Assembly: GCA_030037875.1 (NCBI GenBank)
Contig: JASHPV010000155.1
Location: 1-11,399 of the forward strand
Length of the DNA stretch: 11,399 nt
Reading direction: 5' to 3'
From: Thermoplasmata archaeon
GTDB lineage: Archaea; Thermoplasmatota; Thermoplasmata; Lutacidiplasmatales; UBA184
The translations under genes were made by a program, and so were the position numbers. Of the stretch, positions 1 to 6,722 are shown piece after piece. Position 1 is the first letter of the stretch. Every line of letters starts with the position of its first letter. A model generated the notes under the pieces. The model did not search any database and was not told the DNA's origin. It saw only the letters and a program-made list of their open reading frames with translations.

Positions 1-66
1 CCCACCGGGTCCGCCGAGGTCAAGAAACGGGCACGCGAGATCCGAGGCCGGGTCCGATACGCCTGA
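1..66 (+). CDS. 3' end of an unidentified protein gene (partial)
   Basis: Frame 1 is open from the window edge to a TGA at 64-66 and encodes 21 residues rich in Arg and Lys (it contains EVKKRAREIRGRVRYA). The basic, helix-prone tail and the spacing, only 9 bases before the convergent stop codon of the Nnr gene, fit the dense packing of this region and suggest a real gene end. Twenty-one residues are too few to name a family, and the frame could be open by chance in GC-rich DNA. Confidence 0.5.
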   Translation, partial: PTGSAEVKKRAREIRGRVRYA

Positions 67-75
67 GGCCTCTCT

Positions 76-1560
76 TCACCGTTCGACGCGCGCCAGCCCA
101 TCCCGCAGCGCCGCCGGGAGTTCTTCGATCACATCGGTCGCGATGAGCCCCCAGCTCCGGACTCCGAACGCCCGCAGGCCGGCTTCTCCCACCCAGTAGG
201 TGGCCAGTCGCGCGGCGTCGAGGCTTTCAACGCCCCGGGCCACGAGCGAGCCGACCACCCCCGCGAGCACATCCCCCGTCCCCCCGACGGTCATCGCGGG
301 ATGGTGGTGGCGGTTCACGTAGGCCCGGGTTCCGTCGGTGAGGAGGTCGATCTCGTCCTTGGCGAGCAAGACCAACCCACGTTCCTTCGCGACACGACGG
401 GCGACCTCGAGTCGAGAGTCGGGTAGGTTCTCGTGGAGCTCCATGAAGTGAGTGTCGAACTCGTGACGATTTGGCGTGGCGACGCACGGCGCCCGACGGG
501 ACGAAACGCCGGCGGCATTCCCTAAGGCTCCCAGCGCATCCGCATCCACGACCACCGGAAGTGACCGGGTCCGCAGTTTGCCGACGAAATCGGCCATGGC
601 GGCCGCGCTTTCCGGCGCGTCTCCGACGCCCATGCCGACGACGATGGCGTCGATATGGAGGTGGTCGACCAAATGGAGGAGAGCCGGCACGTCGGACAGC
701 TGGAACCGCTCCGTGCCCACGGGATAGACGATCAAGGTCGGTGAATACGATTGAATGTGCCCCGCGGCGGGCTCGGGTGCCGCGATCACGGCGCGCTCGG
801 CGCCCGATCGGAGCACCGCAAGGCCCGCGAGGGCCGGGGCACCCGTGTACGGCCCCCCGCCGACCACCAGCACTCGTCCGCTTCGGGGAGACCGGGCCTT
901 CGGTTCCGGAAGAGGGTAAAACAGGAAGACTCCGGGTCCGGTCTCGTTCACCGCGGCCGGAGGGATGCCAATCGGTCGAACGATGATCTCACCGGAGTTT
1001 TCCGGGGTCATTCCTTCCTTTACGGACTGTAGCGCCACGGTCCAGCGCGGATGGACGATCACCGAGGAACCGAGCCCGGTCGGCTCATCCACCGAGAGGA
1101 TAGGGACCTCAGAACTGGCCAGTTCCAGGACCGCCTCGCGGACGGGAGACCTCGGTTCCCCGTGCTGGCCGGTGCCCAGCATGGCGTCGATCAGGAGCGC
1201 GTAGCCGGCCAGGTCCGCGGCGCGGGGGACGCCCACGCGCGTGCGAGTCGCGGGAGCGATGCGCTCGTAGCAGCGCCGGGCGGCTGAAGATCGAATCTCC
1301 CCGGGTGGCGCGACGAGCCACAGGTCGGGCGAAAAACCCCACTGCTTGAGGTAGTGAATCGCCGCGAAACCGTCGCCGCCGTTGTTGCCGGTCCCCGCGA
1401 TGACCGCGACCCCGTCCGATGGGCCCCGGAGGTGACGGGCCGCCTCTTCGGCCACGGCCCGTCCCGCATTCTCCATCAGCGTGTCGATCGAGACGCCCAG
1501 CGCGACTGCGTTGACCTCCGTCACGCGGGTTTCCCGTGCGCTCTGCGGCGGAGCTTCCAC
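76..1560 (-). CDS. nnr: Bifunctional NAD(P)H-hydrate epimerase / NAD(P)H-hydrate dehydratase
   Basis: This cytosolic metabolite-repair enzyme restores NADH and NADPH that have become hydrated (NADHX, NADPHX). The epimerase half interconverts the R and S forms and the dehydratase half removes water using ADP or ATP. The N-terminal YjeF_N domain (about residues 1-215) shows LMENAGRAVAEE at 28-39, GTGNNGGDGFA at 56-66 and DAMLGTG at 125-131. The ribokinase-like C-terminal domain (about 225-490) shows VVGGGPYTG, DADAL at 339-343, TPNRHEF at 362-368 and GGTGDVLAG at 426-434, with Asp430 as the expected catalytic residue. The length, 494 aa, is normal for the fused form. The GTG start is supported by GAGGT nine bases upstream, which overlaps the aIF1A stop codon. 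Odd points: SVDEPTG at 156-162 replaces the usual SVDIPSG, and the usual 'PK.G' motif reads SVKEGM. It follows aIF1A by 12 bases, so the two are probably cotranscribed. Confidence 0.95.
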   Translation of the reverse strand: MEAPPQSARETRVTEVNAVALGVSIDTLMENAGRAVAEEAARHLRGPSDGVAVIAGTGNNGGDGFAAIHYLKQWGFSPDLWLVAPPGEIRSSAARRCYERIAPATRTRVGVPRAADLAGYALLIDAMLGTGQHGEPRSPVREAVLELASSEVPILSVDEPTGLGSSVIVHPRWTVALQSVKEGMTPENSGEIIVRPIGIPPAAVNETGPGVFLFYPLPEPKARSPRSGRVLVVGGGPYTGAPALAGLAVLRSGAERAVIAAPEPAAGHIQSYSPTLIVYPVGTERFQLSDVPALLHLVDHLHIDAIVVGMGVGDAPESAAAMADFVGKLRTRSLPVVVDADALGALGNAAGVSSRRAPCVATPNRHEFDTHFMELHENLPDSRLEVARRVAKERGLVLLAKDEIDLLTDGTRAYVNRHHHPAMTVGGTGDVLAGVVGSLVARGVESLDAARLATYWVGEAGLRAFGVRSWGLIATDVIEELPAALRDGLARVER

Positions 1561-1569
1561 GGGTCGTCG

Positions 1570-1574
1570 ACCTC
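1570..1574 (-). promoter_or_regulatory. Ribosome binding site of nnr
   Basis: GAGGT on the minus strand lies nine bases before the GTG start at 1560 and shares bases with the aIF1A stop codon TGA (1575-1573). It decides the nnr start and implies that nnr is translated from a message coming through aIF1A. Confidence 0.6.
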
Positions 1575-2013
1575 AGCTCGTTGGAGTCCCTTTCGACGTG
1601 TCGGCCTCGCCGAACACGTTCACGCTGGCGGGCAGCAGGTCGCGCCGGGCGAGGTAGGTCGCCTGCGTCCGGCTGTACCGGAACAGGATGTCGCACTTGC
1701 CCTCCTGGAATCCCCACGGTCTCAAGATCAGCAGGTCGCCTTCGCGCACCCACATTTTCTTCTTCATTTTCCCGGTGATCCGCCCCATGCGCGAGACGTT
1801 GTCCTCGCACATGACCCGGATCCGAGCCGCTCCCATGAGTTGACTGGCCACCCCGAAGATCTCCCCTCGGTCTCGACGCGGCAGGGGAAGTCTTCCGACC
1901 TCTTCGCCGCCTTCCACGACCTCGAGCGAAGTCGGGGCCTCGAGCGCGGGCTCGTCCGGAGGCGAGGCCGGGTCCGCGGGCGGCTCCGGCGGGGGGTCGG
2001 AACTCTGTTGCAC
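1573..2013 (-). CDS. eif1A: Archaeal translation initiation factor 1A (aIF1A)
   Basis: An S1/OB-fold factor that binds the A-site region of the small ribosomal subunit during start-codon selection; homologous to eukaryotic eIF1A and bacterial IF1. Family features run from about residue 41: RLPLPRRDRGEIFGV, then CEDNVSRMGRITGKMKKKMW (69-88), REGDLLILRPWGFQ (90-103) and CDILFRYSRTQ. The OB fold covers roughly 45-115. The protein starts with GTG, preceded by a TATA-like box 26 bases upstream and no ribosome binding site, so the message is probably leaderless. At 146 aa it is longer than the usual 100-110 aa, because about 37 proline-rich, acidic residues precede the core and about 30 follow it. 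There is no good internal start that would remove the N-terminal extension. It sits between the amidohydrolase (stop 24 bases before its GTG) and nnr. Confidence 0.95.
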   Translation of the reverse strand: MQQSSDPPPEPPADPASPPDEPALEAPTSLEVVEGGEEVGRLPLPRRDRGEIFGVASQLMGAARIRVMCEDNVSRMGRITGKMKKKMWVREGDLLILRPWGFQEGKCDILFRYSRTQATYLARRDLLPASVNVFGEADTSKGTPTS

Positions 2014-2035
2014 GCTGATTGTCAGTGGACCAGAG

Positions 2036-2042
2036 TATTAAA
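2036..2042 (-). promoter_or_regulatory. TATA-box-like promoter of aIF1A, overlapping the amidohydrolase stop codon
   Basis: The minus strand reads GTTTAATACT here. The centre of TTTAATA lies 26 bases before the GTG of aIF1A, the distance expected between an archaeal TATA box and the transcription start, so transcription would begin at or next to the start codon. The TAA inside the box (2040-2038) is the stop codon of the upstream amidohydrolase. It is AT-rich in an otherwise GC-rich region. No BRE purine run is obvious. Confidence 0.6.
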
Positions 2043-2895
2043 CGGGGTCCCGGGGAGGGAAGACTTTGAGCGGGTTCCGGACGAGAATTTTCTCGAGCGT
2101 TTCCGGTTGGAGCGGCAGGGCACGGACCGCCCGCAGATGGGCCCCGAGGTCCCGCACCCCGGGGCCCGGCCAGTCGCTCCCATAGACCACTCGATCGCGA
2201 ATCTTCTCGAGGGCCGGGAAATACTCGAGCAGCTTCGAGGGTGGAATACTGGAGGTTTCCAGATACACGTTGGAGAACCGACGGGTGAGGAACACCGCCT
2301 CCTCCATCCAGAGGGGTCGACCTCCGTGCGCGAGTACGATCGTCAGACGCGGAAAGTCGATCGCTACGTCCTCGACCAACAGCGGCTGTCCGTAACGGTT
2401 CCGCGCCCCCGGAAAGACCGAGGTCCCTGTATGCACGATGACCGGGATGCCGAGCTCTTCGCAGGTCGCGTATATTTCTCGGAGACCTTTGAGCTTCCCA
2501 TCGACGTACGCGTTCGGCGCGAACAACTGATGGGGGGGGTGCAGTTTGATCCCCCGCAGCCCGAACCGTCTGACCAGCCGTCGTACCTCAGCCCCGGCCT
2601 TCGGCCGTGTGGGAAGGACCGAGCCGACGGCGATGAGGCGGTCCGGGTCCGCCTTCACGAAGTCCCGCACGAACTCGTTCGCTTTCTCGGTGTAGCCGAT
2701 GATTTGCGGTGCCACGTAGTTGACGAGCACGGCCCGCTCGAGGCCGGCCGCGTCGAGCAGTTTCAGGAATGCTTTCGGGTCGTTGAGGAACGACTCGAAG
2801 GTTCGGGCGTCGGGGTGAGTGTCGATCAGCGCGCGGGCCTCCGGTCGCATCTCCCAGAGCGGATTGACATGGATGTGGCAGTCGGTGACGCCCAT
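2038..2895 (-). CDS. Amidohydrolase-family TIM-barrel metal-dependent hydrolase (COG2159 / amidohydrolase 2)
   Basis: A predicted cytosolic metal-dependent hydrolase or decarboxylase; the substrate cannot be read from the sequence. The amidohydrolase-2 signature is complete in order: HIH at residues 7-9, GIKLHPP at 115-121, IVHTG with His155, LAHGG with His190, and YGSDWPGPG with Asp241. The C-terminal NPLKVF (274-279) matches the usual terminal 'N..+LF' motif. The length of 285 aa is normal. All metal-ligand positions expected for the family are present, so it should be active. The ATG start at 2895 gives a family-typical N-terminus (GVTDCHIHV). There is no Shine-Dalgarno sequence; a weak AT-rich TCAAAT stretch about 26 bases upstream (near 2919-2924) could be its promoter. 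It precedes aIF1A and nnr on the same strand and may be cotranscribed with them as well. Relatives include ACMSD-like decarboxylases, so 'hydrolase' should be read as a fold label. Confidence 0.88.
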   Translation of the reverse strand: MGVTDCHIHVNPLWEMRPEARALIDTHPDARTFESFLNDPKAFLKLLDAAGLERAVLVNYVAPQIIGYTEKANEFVRDFVKADPDRLIAVGSVLPTRPKAGAEVRRLVRRFGLRGIKLHPPHQLFAPNAYVDGKLKGLREIYATCEELGIPVIVHTGTSVFPGARNRYGQPLLVEDVAIDFPRLTIVLAHGGRPLWMEEAVFLTRRFSNVYLETSSIPPSKLLEYFPALEKIRDRVVYGSDWPGPGVRDLGAHLRAVRALPLQPETLEKILVRNPLKVFPPRDPV

Positions 2896-2998
2896 TTACC
2901 GGGACCAACGACGCCCGGCATTTGACGCTGTGGGCGCGGACGGTTCCGCCCAGAGCTCTCGGCGCGACGTGGTCTCGAGATTCTCAAAGCGCGGAGGG

Positions 2999-3004
2999 TT
3001 TAAG
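2999..3004 (+). promoter_or_regulatory. TATA-box-like promoter of the PH-domain membrane protein
   Basis: GGGTTTAAGG (2996-3005) is the AT-rich island in this gap. The centre of TTTAAG is about 28 bases before the GTG at 3030, as expected for a leaderless archaeal message. Together with family alignment it supports 3030 as the start rather than the in-frame start at 2922, which would begin with about 36 arginine-rich, low-complexity residues. Confidence 0.55.
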
Positions 3005-3029
3005 GCGAAGGACGCCCGGTCTCCCGTCC

Positions 3030-3689
3030 GTGGCGCGCGGTTCTAGCAATCTGACTGTCGTCAATCCGAAACACCTCGCCCGATATCTCGCCCAGGGCGA
3101 GGTCCTGTACGTCGAGACCCGGTCGACGAAACTGTTCTACTTTCCCGGACCGGTCATCGTGCTCCTCATCATGCTCGTACTCGACTATTCTGCCGCGGCC
3201 GCCTACCACGGCTGGTCCGCTTTCCCCGGACTGACGGCCCTGTTTGCGAAGGCCCCGTCGACCGACCTTCACTACGTGGAGTACGTTCTGGGGTTCATCA
3301 CCCTCCTCGTTCTCCTCTGGTTGCTCGTACGGTACATCCGGTGGGTCCGAACGGTCTACGCGGTGAGCAATCACCGGATCATCATCAAACGGGGAATCGC
3401 TTCGCGCGATATCGACGACATCCCGATGAACCAGGTCCGCGGGGTGGACGTCCACCAGACGGTGGGTCAACGGCTGCTCGGGTACGGCACGGTTCGCGTC
3501 AGTGCCGAATCCGGAACGGCGAAGTCCATTGGCAACGAGGACTGGCTGGGAATCCCGAAACCGTTCCAGGTCCAACGCACGATCGAGACGGTGATGCAAA
3601 ACCCGGGGATGCCGACGAGCCCCTTTGTTCAACCGACGACCGTCGTCTATTCCAATCCTCCTTCGTATCCGCAGCCTCCCCCGAAGTAA
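3030..3689 (+). CDS. Two-pass membrane protein with bacterial PH-like domain (bPH2, YdbS/YdbT-like)
   Basis: A membrane protein of unknown precise role. From the GTG start it is 219 aa. Residues 10-35 contain the usual leader of these proteins (LAQGEVLYVETRST). Transmembrane segments lie at about 38-58 and 84-104. The PH-like domain covers about 105-190, with YAVSNHRIIIKRG at 110-122, DIPMNQVRGVDVHQT and LLGYGTVRVSAESG at 149-162, which is the characteristic bPH2 pattern. A proline- and glutamine-rich tail (about 192-219, ending YPQPPPK) follows and is probably disordered and cytosolic. The start at 3030 fits the TATA-like box 28 bases upstream. An earlier in-frame start would add a non-conserved basic stretch. 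It diverges from the amidohydrolase and converges on etfA with a 21-bp gap. The domain is often near the membrane surface; ligand and partners are unknown. Confidence 0.85.
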   Translation: MARGSSNLTVVNPKHLARYLAQGEVLYVETRSTKLFYFPGPVIVLLIMLVLDYSAAAAYHGWSAFPGLTALFAKAPSTDLHYVEYVLGFITLLVLLWLLVRYIRWVRTVYAVSNHRIIIKRGIASRDIDDIPMNQVRGVDVHQTVGQRLLGYGTVRVSAESGTAKSIGNEDWLGIPKPFQVQRTIETVMQNPGMPTSPFVQPTTVVYSNPPSYPQPPPK

Positions 3690-3710
3690 CGGCCGGCCCG
3701 CGGAGCGAAA

Positions 3711-4706
3711 TCAGCTACCCCGGACTCGGCGGATCTCCGCCGTGAGGGCGGGAACGATCTGGAAGAGGTCGCCCACGACGCCGTAGTCGGCCACTTTGAA
3801 GATAGGCGCGTTCGGGTCCGAGTTGATCGCCACAATGGTACGTGAACTGATCATCCCGACGACATGCTGAATCGCTCCGGAGATCCCGACCGCGATGTAC
3901 AGCTGGGGTGAGACCGTCCGTCCCGTTTGACCGACCTGGAACGAAGCGGGTTTCCATCCGGAGTCGGTCACCGCGCGCGAGGCTCCAATGGCGCCCCCGA
4001 GCGCACCCGCCAGGTCCTCCAGGAGTCGGAAGTTTTCGGGTCCCCTGAGTCCTCGTCCTCCCGATACGACGACGAGCGCTTCGCTGAGGTCCGGACCCGA
4101 ACCGGTCTGGGCGGGCTCAAAGCCGGAGACCACTCCGAGAGCAGGGAGTTGTCCCAGGTCGGGTGTAGGGTGCGCCTCCACAGAGGCCTTGGAGCCCGAG
4201 GGCTCGGGCGCTGTGAACGCGTTGGGTCTCAGGCCCAGGACGGCACGGGTTTGGTCCACCCGCACTTCCTGGAGAGCCCGGCCGCTGAAGACCGGTCGAA
4301 CGGCCATTAGCGTACCGTCGGCGGCGAGGGAAAGGTCCGCGACGCCGTTCACCGCCGCGGCTTCCCATCGGGCGGCCAACCGCCCCACCAACTCTCGACC
4401 ATTGCTCGTCCCCGCCACGAGGATCGTTCCCGCATCGATCTCCCGGGCGATCGCCGCGATGGCCGCCGCCCAGACGACCGCGTGAAACGCGTCGAACCTC
4501 GGGTCGGCCACGGAGAGCACCTTATCGACGCCGCGTTCCGCCACTGTCGTGGACGACGACTCCGATCCGGACCCCAGCAGAACCGCGGTCACGGTTCCGC
4601 TCCCCGGTGGGCCGGCGATCCGACGGCCCACCCCGAGCGCCTCGAGCGAGGCGCGAACCGGGGCCCCATTCCGGATTTCCACAACGACCAGGACCGAGCT
4701 ACTCAT
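3711..4706 (-). CDS. etfA: Electron transfer flavoprotein alpha subunit
   Basis: The FAD-carrying subunit of the EtfAB heterodimer, which takes electrons from acyl-CoA dehydrogenase and passes them to a membrane acceptor. The N-terminal half (about 1-190) is the ETF alpha/beta domain. The C-terminal FAD domain (about 205-325) shows VVVSGGRGL at 212-220, IGASRAVTDSGW at 240-251, FQVGQTG at 256-262, LYIAVGISGAIQH at 269-281, INSDPNAPIF at 294-303 and VADYGVVGDLF at 305-315. This is the complete classic signature, and 331 aa is a normal length. Its ATG overlaps the TGA of etfB in an ATGA, so translation is coupled; GAAGGT about six bases before the ATG can serve as ribosome binding site. It is the last gene of the acd-etfB-etfA operon. 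The region between the FAD motifs and the C-terminus carries no extra domain such as a ferredoxin. Confidence 0.97.
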   Translation of the reverse strand: MSSSVLVVVEIRNGAPVRASLEALGVGRRIAGPPGSGTVTAVLLGSGSESSSTTVAERGVDKVLSVADPRFDAFHAVVWAAAIAAIAREIDAGTILVAGTSNGRELVGRLAARWEAAAVNGVADLSLAADGTLMAVRPVFSGRALQEVRVDQTRAVLGLRPNAFTAPEPSGSKASVEAHPTPDLGQLPALGVVSGFEPAQTGSGPDLSEALVVVSGGRGLRGPENFRLLEDLAGALGGAIGASRAVTDSGWKPASFQVGQTGRTVSPQLYIAVGISGAIQHVVGMISSRTIVAINSDPNAPIFKVADYGVVGDLFQIVPALTAEIRRVRGS

Positions 4707-5497
4707 GGGAGGACCTTCGCCTCCTCACGCAAAAGCCGAACCAGTTTCTGGGCCGCTTCGTCGGGAGTCCTGTATTCGATCATCTTGGCCCCGGTACGGG
4801 GTGGGGGGAGCCGGAACGCCGTGACGTGCGTTCCCGGAGCGGCCGATCCAATCCCGGCCGCGACCTCGGCCCAGGTGACCTTGTCGATAGCGATCCGTCG
4901 CGCCTTGAGGACGTTCTGAAGTTTGGCCGTCCGCGGGTCGTTCCACGCCTGCTGCAAACAGACCACGAGCGGCGTCGGCGCCGACACCCGGTCGGAGCCG
5001 CCCTCGACGGCCCGAGCGAACGTGAACCGGCGCCCGGCCGCGTCCCAGCGAACGTCCACGACCGGCCCGTAGTCCGCGATCCCGAGTCGCTCGGCTAGCG
5101 CGGGTCCGACGAGACCCGCCTCATCGTCCAGAGCCTGTTTGCCGACGAGGATGAGGTCGAAGGGGGTCTTCTGGCAGGCCACGGTCAACGCCGCGGCCGC
5201 TCGCATCGGGTCGGTCGGCGTGTCGGCCGGCTGTTCCACCCACGTCGCGGCGTCGCATCCGAGGGCCAAGGCCGACCGCAGGATTTCCTCCGTGCGCGGT
5301 GCGGGGCCGAAGGCGATGGCGCGGACCTTGGAGCCGGGAATCGCTTCCTTCAATAGGAGGGCTTGTTCGACGGCCGATTCGTCGTATCCGGTAAGGACCC
5401 ATTTGACGCCGTCAGTATCGAGATTCGTGCCCGCGGCGTTCGGGCGGAGGCGTGTCTCGGGGTCGGGAACCGGCTTGATGAGGACGAGGAGTTCCAT
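4703..5497 (-). CDS. etfB: Electron transfer flavoprotein beta subunit
   Basis: The partner of EtfA; in the family it binds AMP or, in bifurcating forms, a second FAD. It starts MELLVLIKPVPDPETRLRP, typical for EtfB, and contains LVGKQALDDEAGLVGP at 117-132 and the beta signature around ARAVEGGSDRVSAPTPLVV (161-179). The length is 264 aa, as usual. The same frame remains open upstream to 5749, but that part is shadow coding inside the dehydrogenase gene; the ATG at 5497 is the family start. The stretch GKQALDDE resembles the classic non-bifurcating type rather than the TTDGDTAQ-type loop of bifurcating EtfB; this is inference by eye. It begins 14 bases after the dehydrogenase stop and ends in an ATGA overlap with etfA. 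The ribosome binding site is weak. Confidence 0.96.
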   Translation of the reverse strand: MELLVLIKPVPDPETRLRPNAAGTNLDTDGVKWVLTGYDESAVEQALLLKEAIPGSKVRAIAFGPAPRTEEILRSALALGCDAATWVEQPADTPTDPMRAAAALTVACQKTPFDLILVGKQALDDEAGLVGPALAERLGIADYGPVVDVRWDAAGRRFTFARAVEGGSDRVSAPTPLVVCLQQAWNDPRTAKLQNVLKARRIAIDKVTWAEVAAGIGSAAPGTHVTAFRLPPPRTGAKMIEYRTPDEAAQKLVRLLREEAKVLP

Positions 5498-5511
5498 CCG
5501 GCGATCCCGTC

Positions 5512-6660
5512 CTACGCGTAGCGGGAGAGCAACTCGCGGGCGATCACGATCCGTTGGATTTCGTTCGACCCTTCGTAGATCTGGGTCAGCTTGGCATCGC
5601 GCAGCAGCTTCTCGACCGGATAATCCTTCATGTAGCCATAGCCACCGAAGATCTGGATCGCGTCGTCCGCGGCCCGCATGGCCGCGTCCGAAGCGAAGCA
5701 CTTCGCGATCGAGGACTCCAACGATCCGCGTTGACCCTGGTCGATCCACCAGGCCGCTTGCCAGGTGAGGAGTCGGGCGGCATGGACTTCTTGCGCCATG
5801 TTCGCGAGCTTGAGCTGGATCGCTTGATGCTCGCCGATCGGCTTGCCGAACGAGTGGCGCTTGTTCGCGTAATCCCCGGCGTAGTCGACCGCCGCCTGAG
5901 CGATGCCCGTCGCCAGGGCCCCGATGGGCGTGCGCGTATGGTCCAGCGTCTGCATCGCGAGGGCGAATCCCTCACCATCGGCTCCGAGTCGGTTAGCGAC
6001 CGGTACCCGAACGTGATCGAACTTTACTGTGCTCGTCGAGGAGGCCCGGTGGCCCATCTTGTCCTCGTCCTTACCCGGCGTGATGCCCTCCGCCTCACGG
6101 GGAACGAAGAAGGCGGTGATGCCCTTGTGCCGGAGACTCGGGTCGAGCGTCGCGAACACGGTGTAAAGCGCCGCGTGCGGAGCGTTCGTGATGAAGGATT
6201 TCTCGCCGTCCAGAACGTAGACATCCCCGTCGCGGCGGCACCGGGTCTGAAGCCCGGCCGCATCGCTTCCCCCGCCCGGTTCGGTGAGGCAGAACGACGC
6301 GAGATGGTAGGAAGCGCAGAAGGCGGGCAGGGTCCGCTTCCGCTGCTCCTCCGTTCCACCCAGCAGGATCGGTTCGAGCGCAAGGCAATTGGCGATGATC
6401 GACGTGGTCATGCCGCCGCAGGCGTGCGCCAGTTCCTCGACGATGAGACACTGGTCGAAGACAGAGAGCCCGCTCCCCCCGTACTCCGTCGGTACGTTGA
6501 GGTTCATCAGGCCGAGTTCCCAGGCCTTTCGGTACACCTCTTCCGGAAATCGACCCTCGCGGTCGCACGCGGCGGCGACCGGGAGCATTTCGGTTTTGGC
6601 AAACTTGCGGGCCAGGTCCTGGAGGCTTCGCTGCTCCTCGGTCAGGGAGAATTCGACCAT
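5512..6660 (-). CDS. Acyl-CoA dehydrogenase (FAD-dependent)
   Basis: It oxidises an acyl-CoA to the trans-2-enoyl-CoA and passes electrons to EtfAB. The three family domains are present: N-terminal helical (about 1-120), middle beta (121-230) and C-terminal helical (231-382). Signatures are FCLTEPGGGSD at 123-133, KSFITNAPHAALYTVFAT, KRHSFGKPIGEHQ at 267-279, IQIFGGYGYMKDYPVEKLLRDA at 335-356 (in two parts), and IYEGSNEIQR at 361-370. Glu363 is at the position of the catalytic base of the medium-chain and short-chain type, so the enzyme should be active on straight or branched short-to-medium acyl-CoAs; chain length cannot be fixed from sequence. The length, 382 aa, is normal. The ATG at 6660 gives a family-typical N-terminus. 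Its promoter appears to be the TATA box at 6695-6701, giving a leader of about 12 bases. First gene of the operon with etfB and etfA. Confidence 0.97.
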   Translation of the reverse strand: MVEFSLTEEQRSLQDLARKFAKTEMLPVAAACDREGRFPEEVYRKAWELGLMNLNVPTEYGGSGLSVFDQCLIVEELAHACGGMTTSIIANCLALEPILLGGTEEQRKRTLPAFCASYHLASFCLTEPGGGSDAAGLQTRCRRDGDVYVLDGEKSFITNAPHAALYTVFATLDPSLRHKGITAFFVPREAEGITPGKDEDKMGHRASSTSTVKFDHVRVPVANRLGADGEGFALAMQTLDHTRTPIGALATGIAQAAVDYAGDYANKRHSFGKPIGEHQAIQLKLANMAQEVHAARLLTWQAAWWIDQGQRGSLESSIAKCFASDAAMRAADDAIQIFGGYGYMKDYPVEKLLRDAKLTQIYEGSNEIQRIVIARELLSRYA

Positions 6661-6694
6661 CGAAATTCCGGCGTCGCCGCACAGCGGCGTTCGC

Positions 6695-6701
6695 TATAAT
6701 A
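6695..6701. promoter_or_regulatory. Shared bidirectional TATA box between the acyl-CoA dehydrogenase gene and larB
   Basis: TATAATA on the plus strand reads TATTATA on the minus strand, so one box can serve both directions. Its centre is 25 bases before the larB GTG at 6723 (leaderless) and 38 bases before the dehydrogenase ATG at 6660 (a leader of about 12 bases). It is the only AT-rich element in the 62-bp divergent gap. Confidence 0.65.
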
Positions 6702-6722
6702 CCGTTCGGACGTGCGCCGCGC

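Noticed and set aside
1354..2925. Long plus-strand open frame (523 codons) opposite the amidohydrolase, aIF1A and nnr
   Set aside because: Arginine-, proline- and histidine-rich shadow translation opposite three genes with clear family motifs; typical of GC-rich antisense frames.
2922..3029. N-terminal extension of the bPH2 protein from the in-frame start at 2922
   Set aside because: About 36 low-complexity basic residues without family similarity, crossing the TATA-like box at 2999-3004; the GTG at 3030 fits better.
3690..3710. GGCCGGCC palindrome between the bPH2 and etfA stop codons as a terminator hairpin
   Set aside because: An 8-bp palindrome without loop or T-run; expected by chance in GC-rich DNA.
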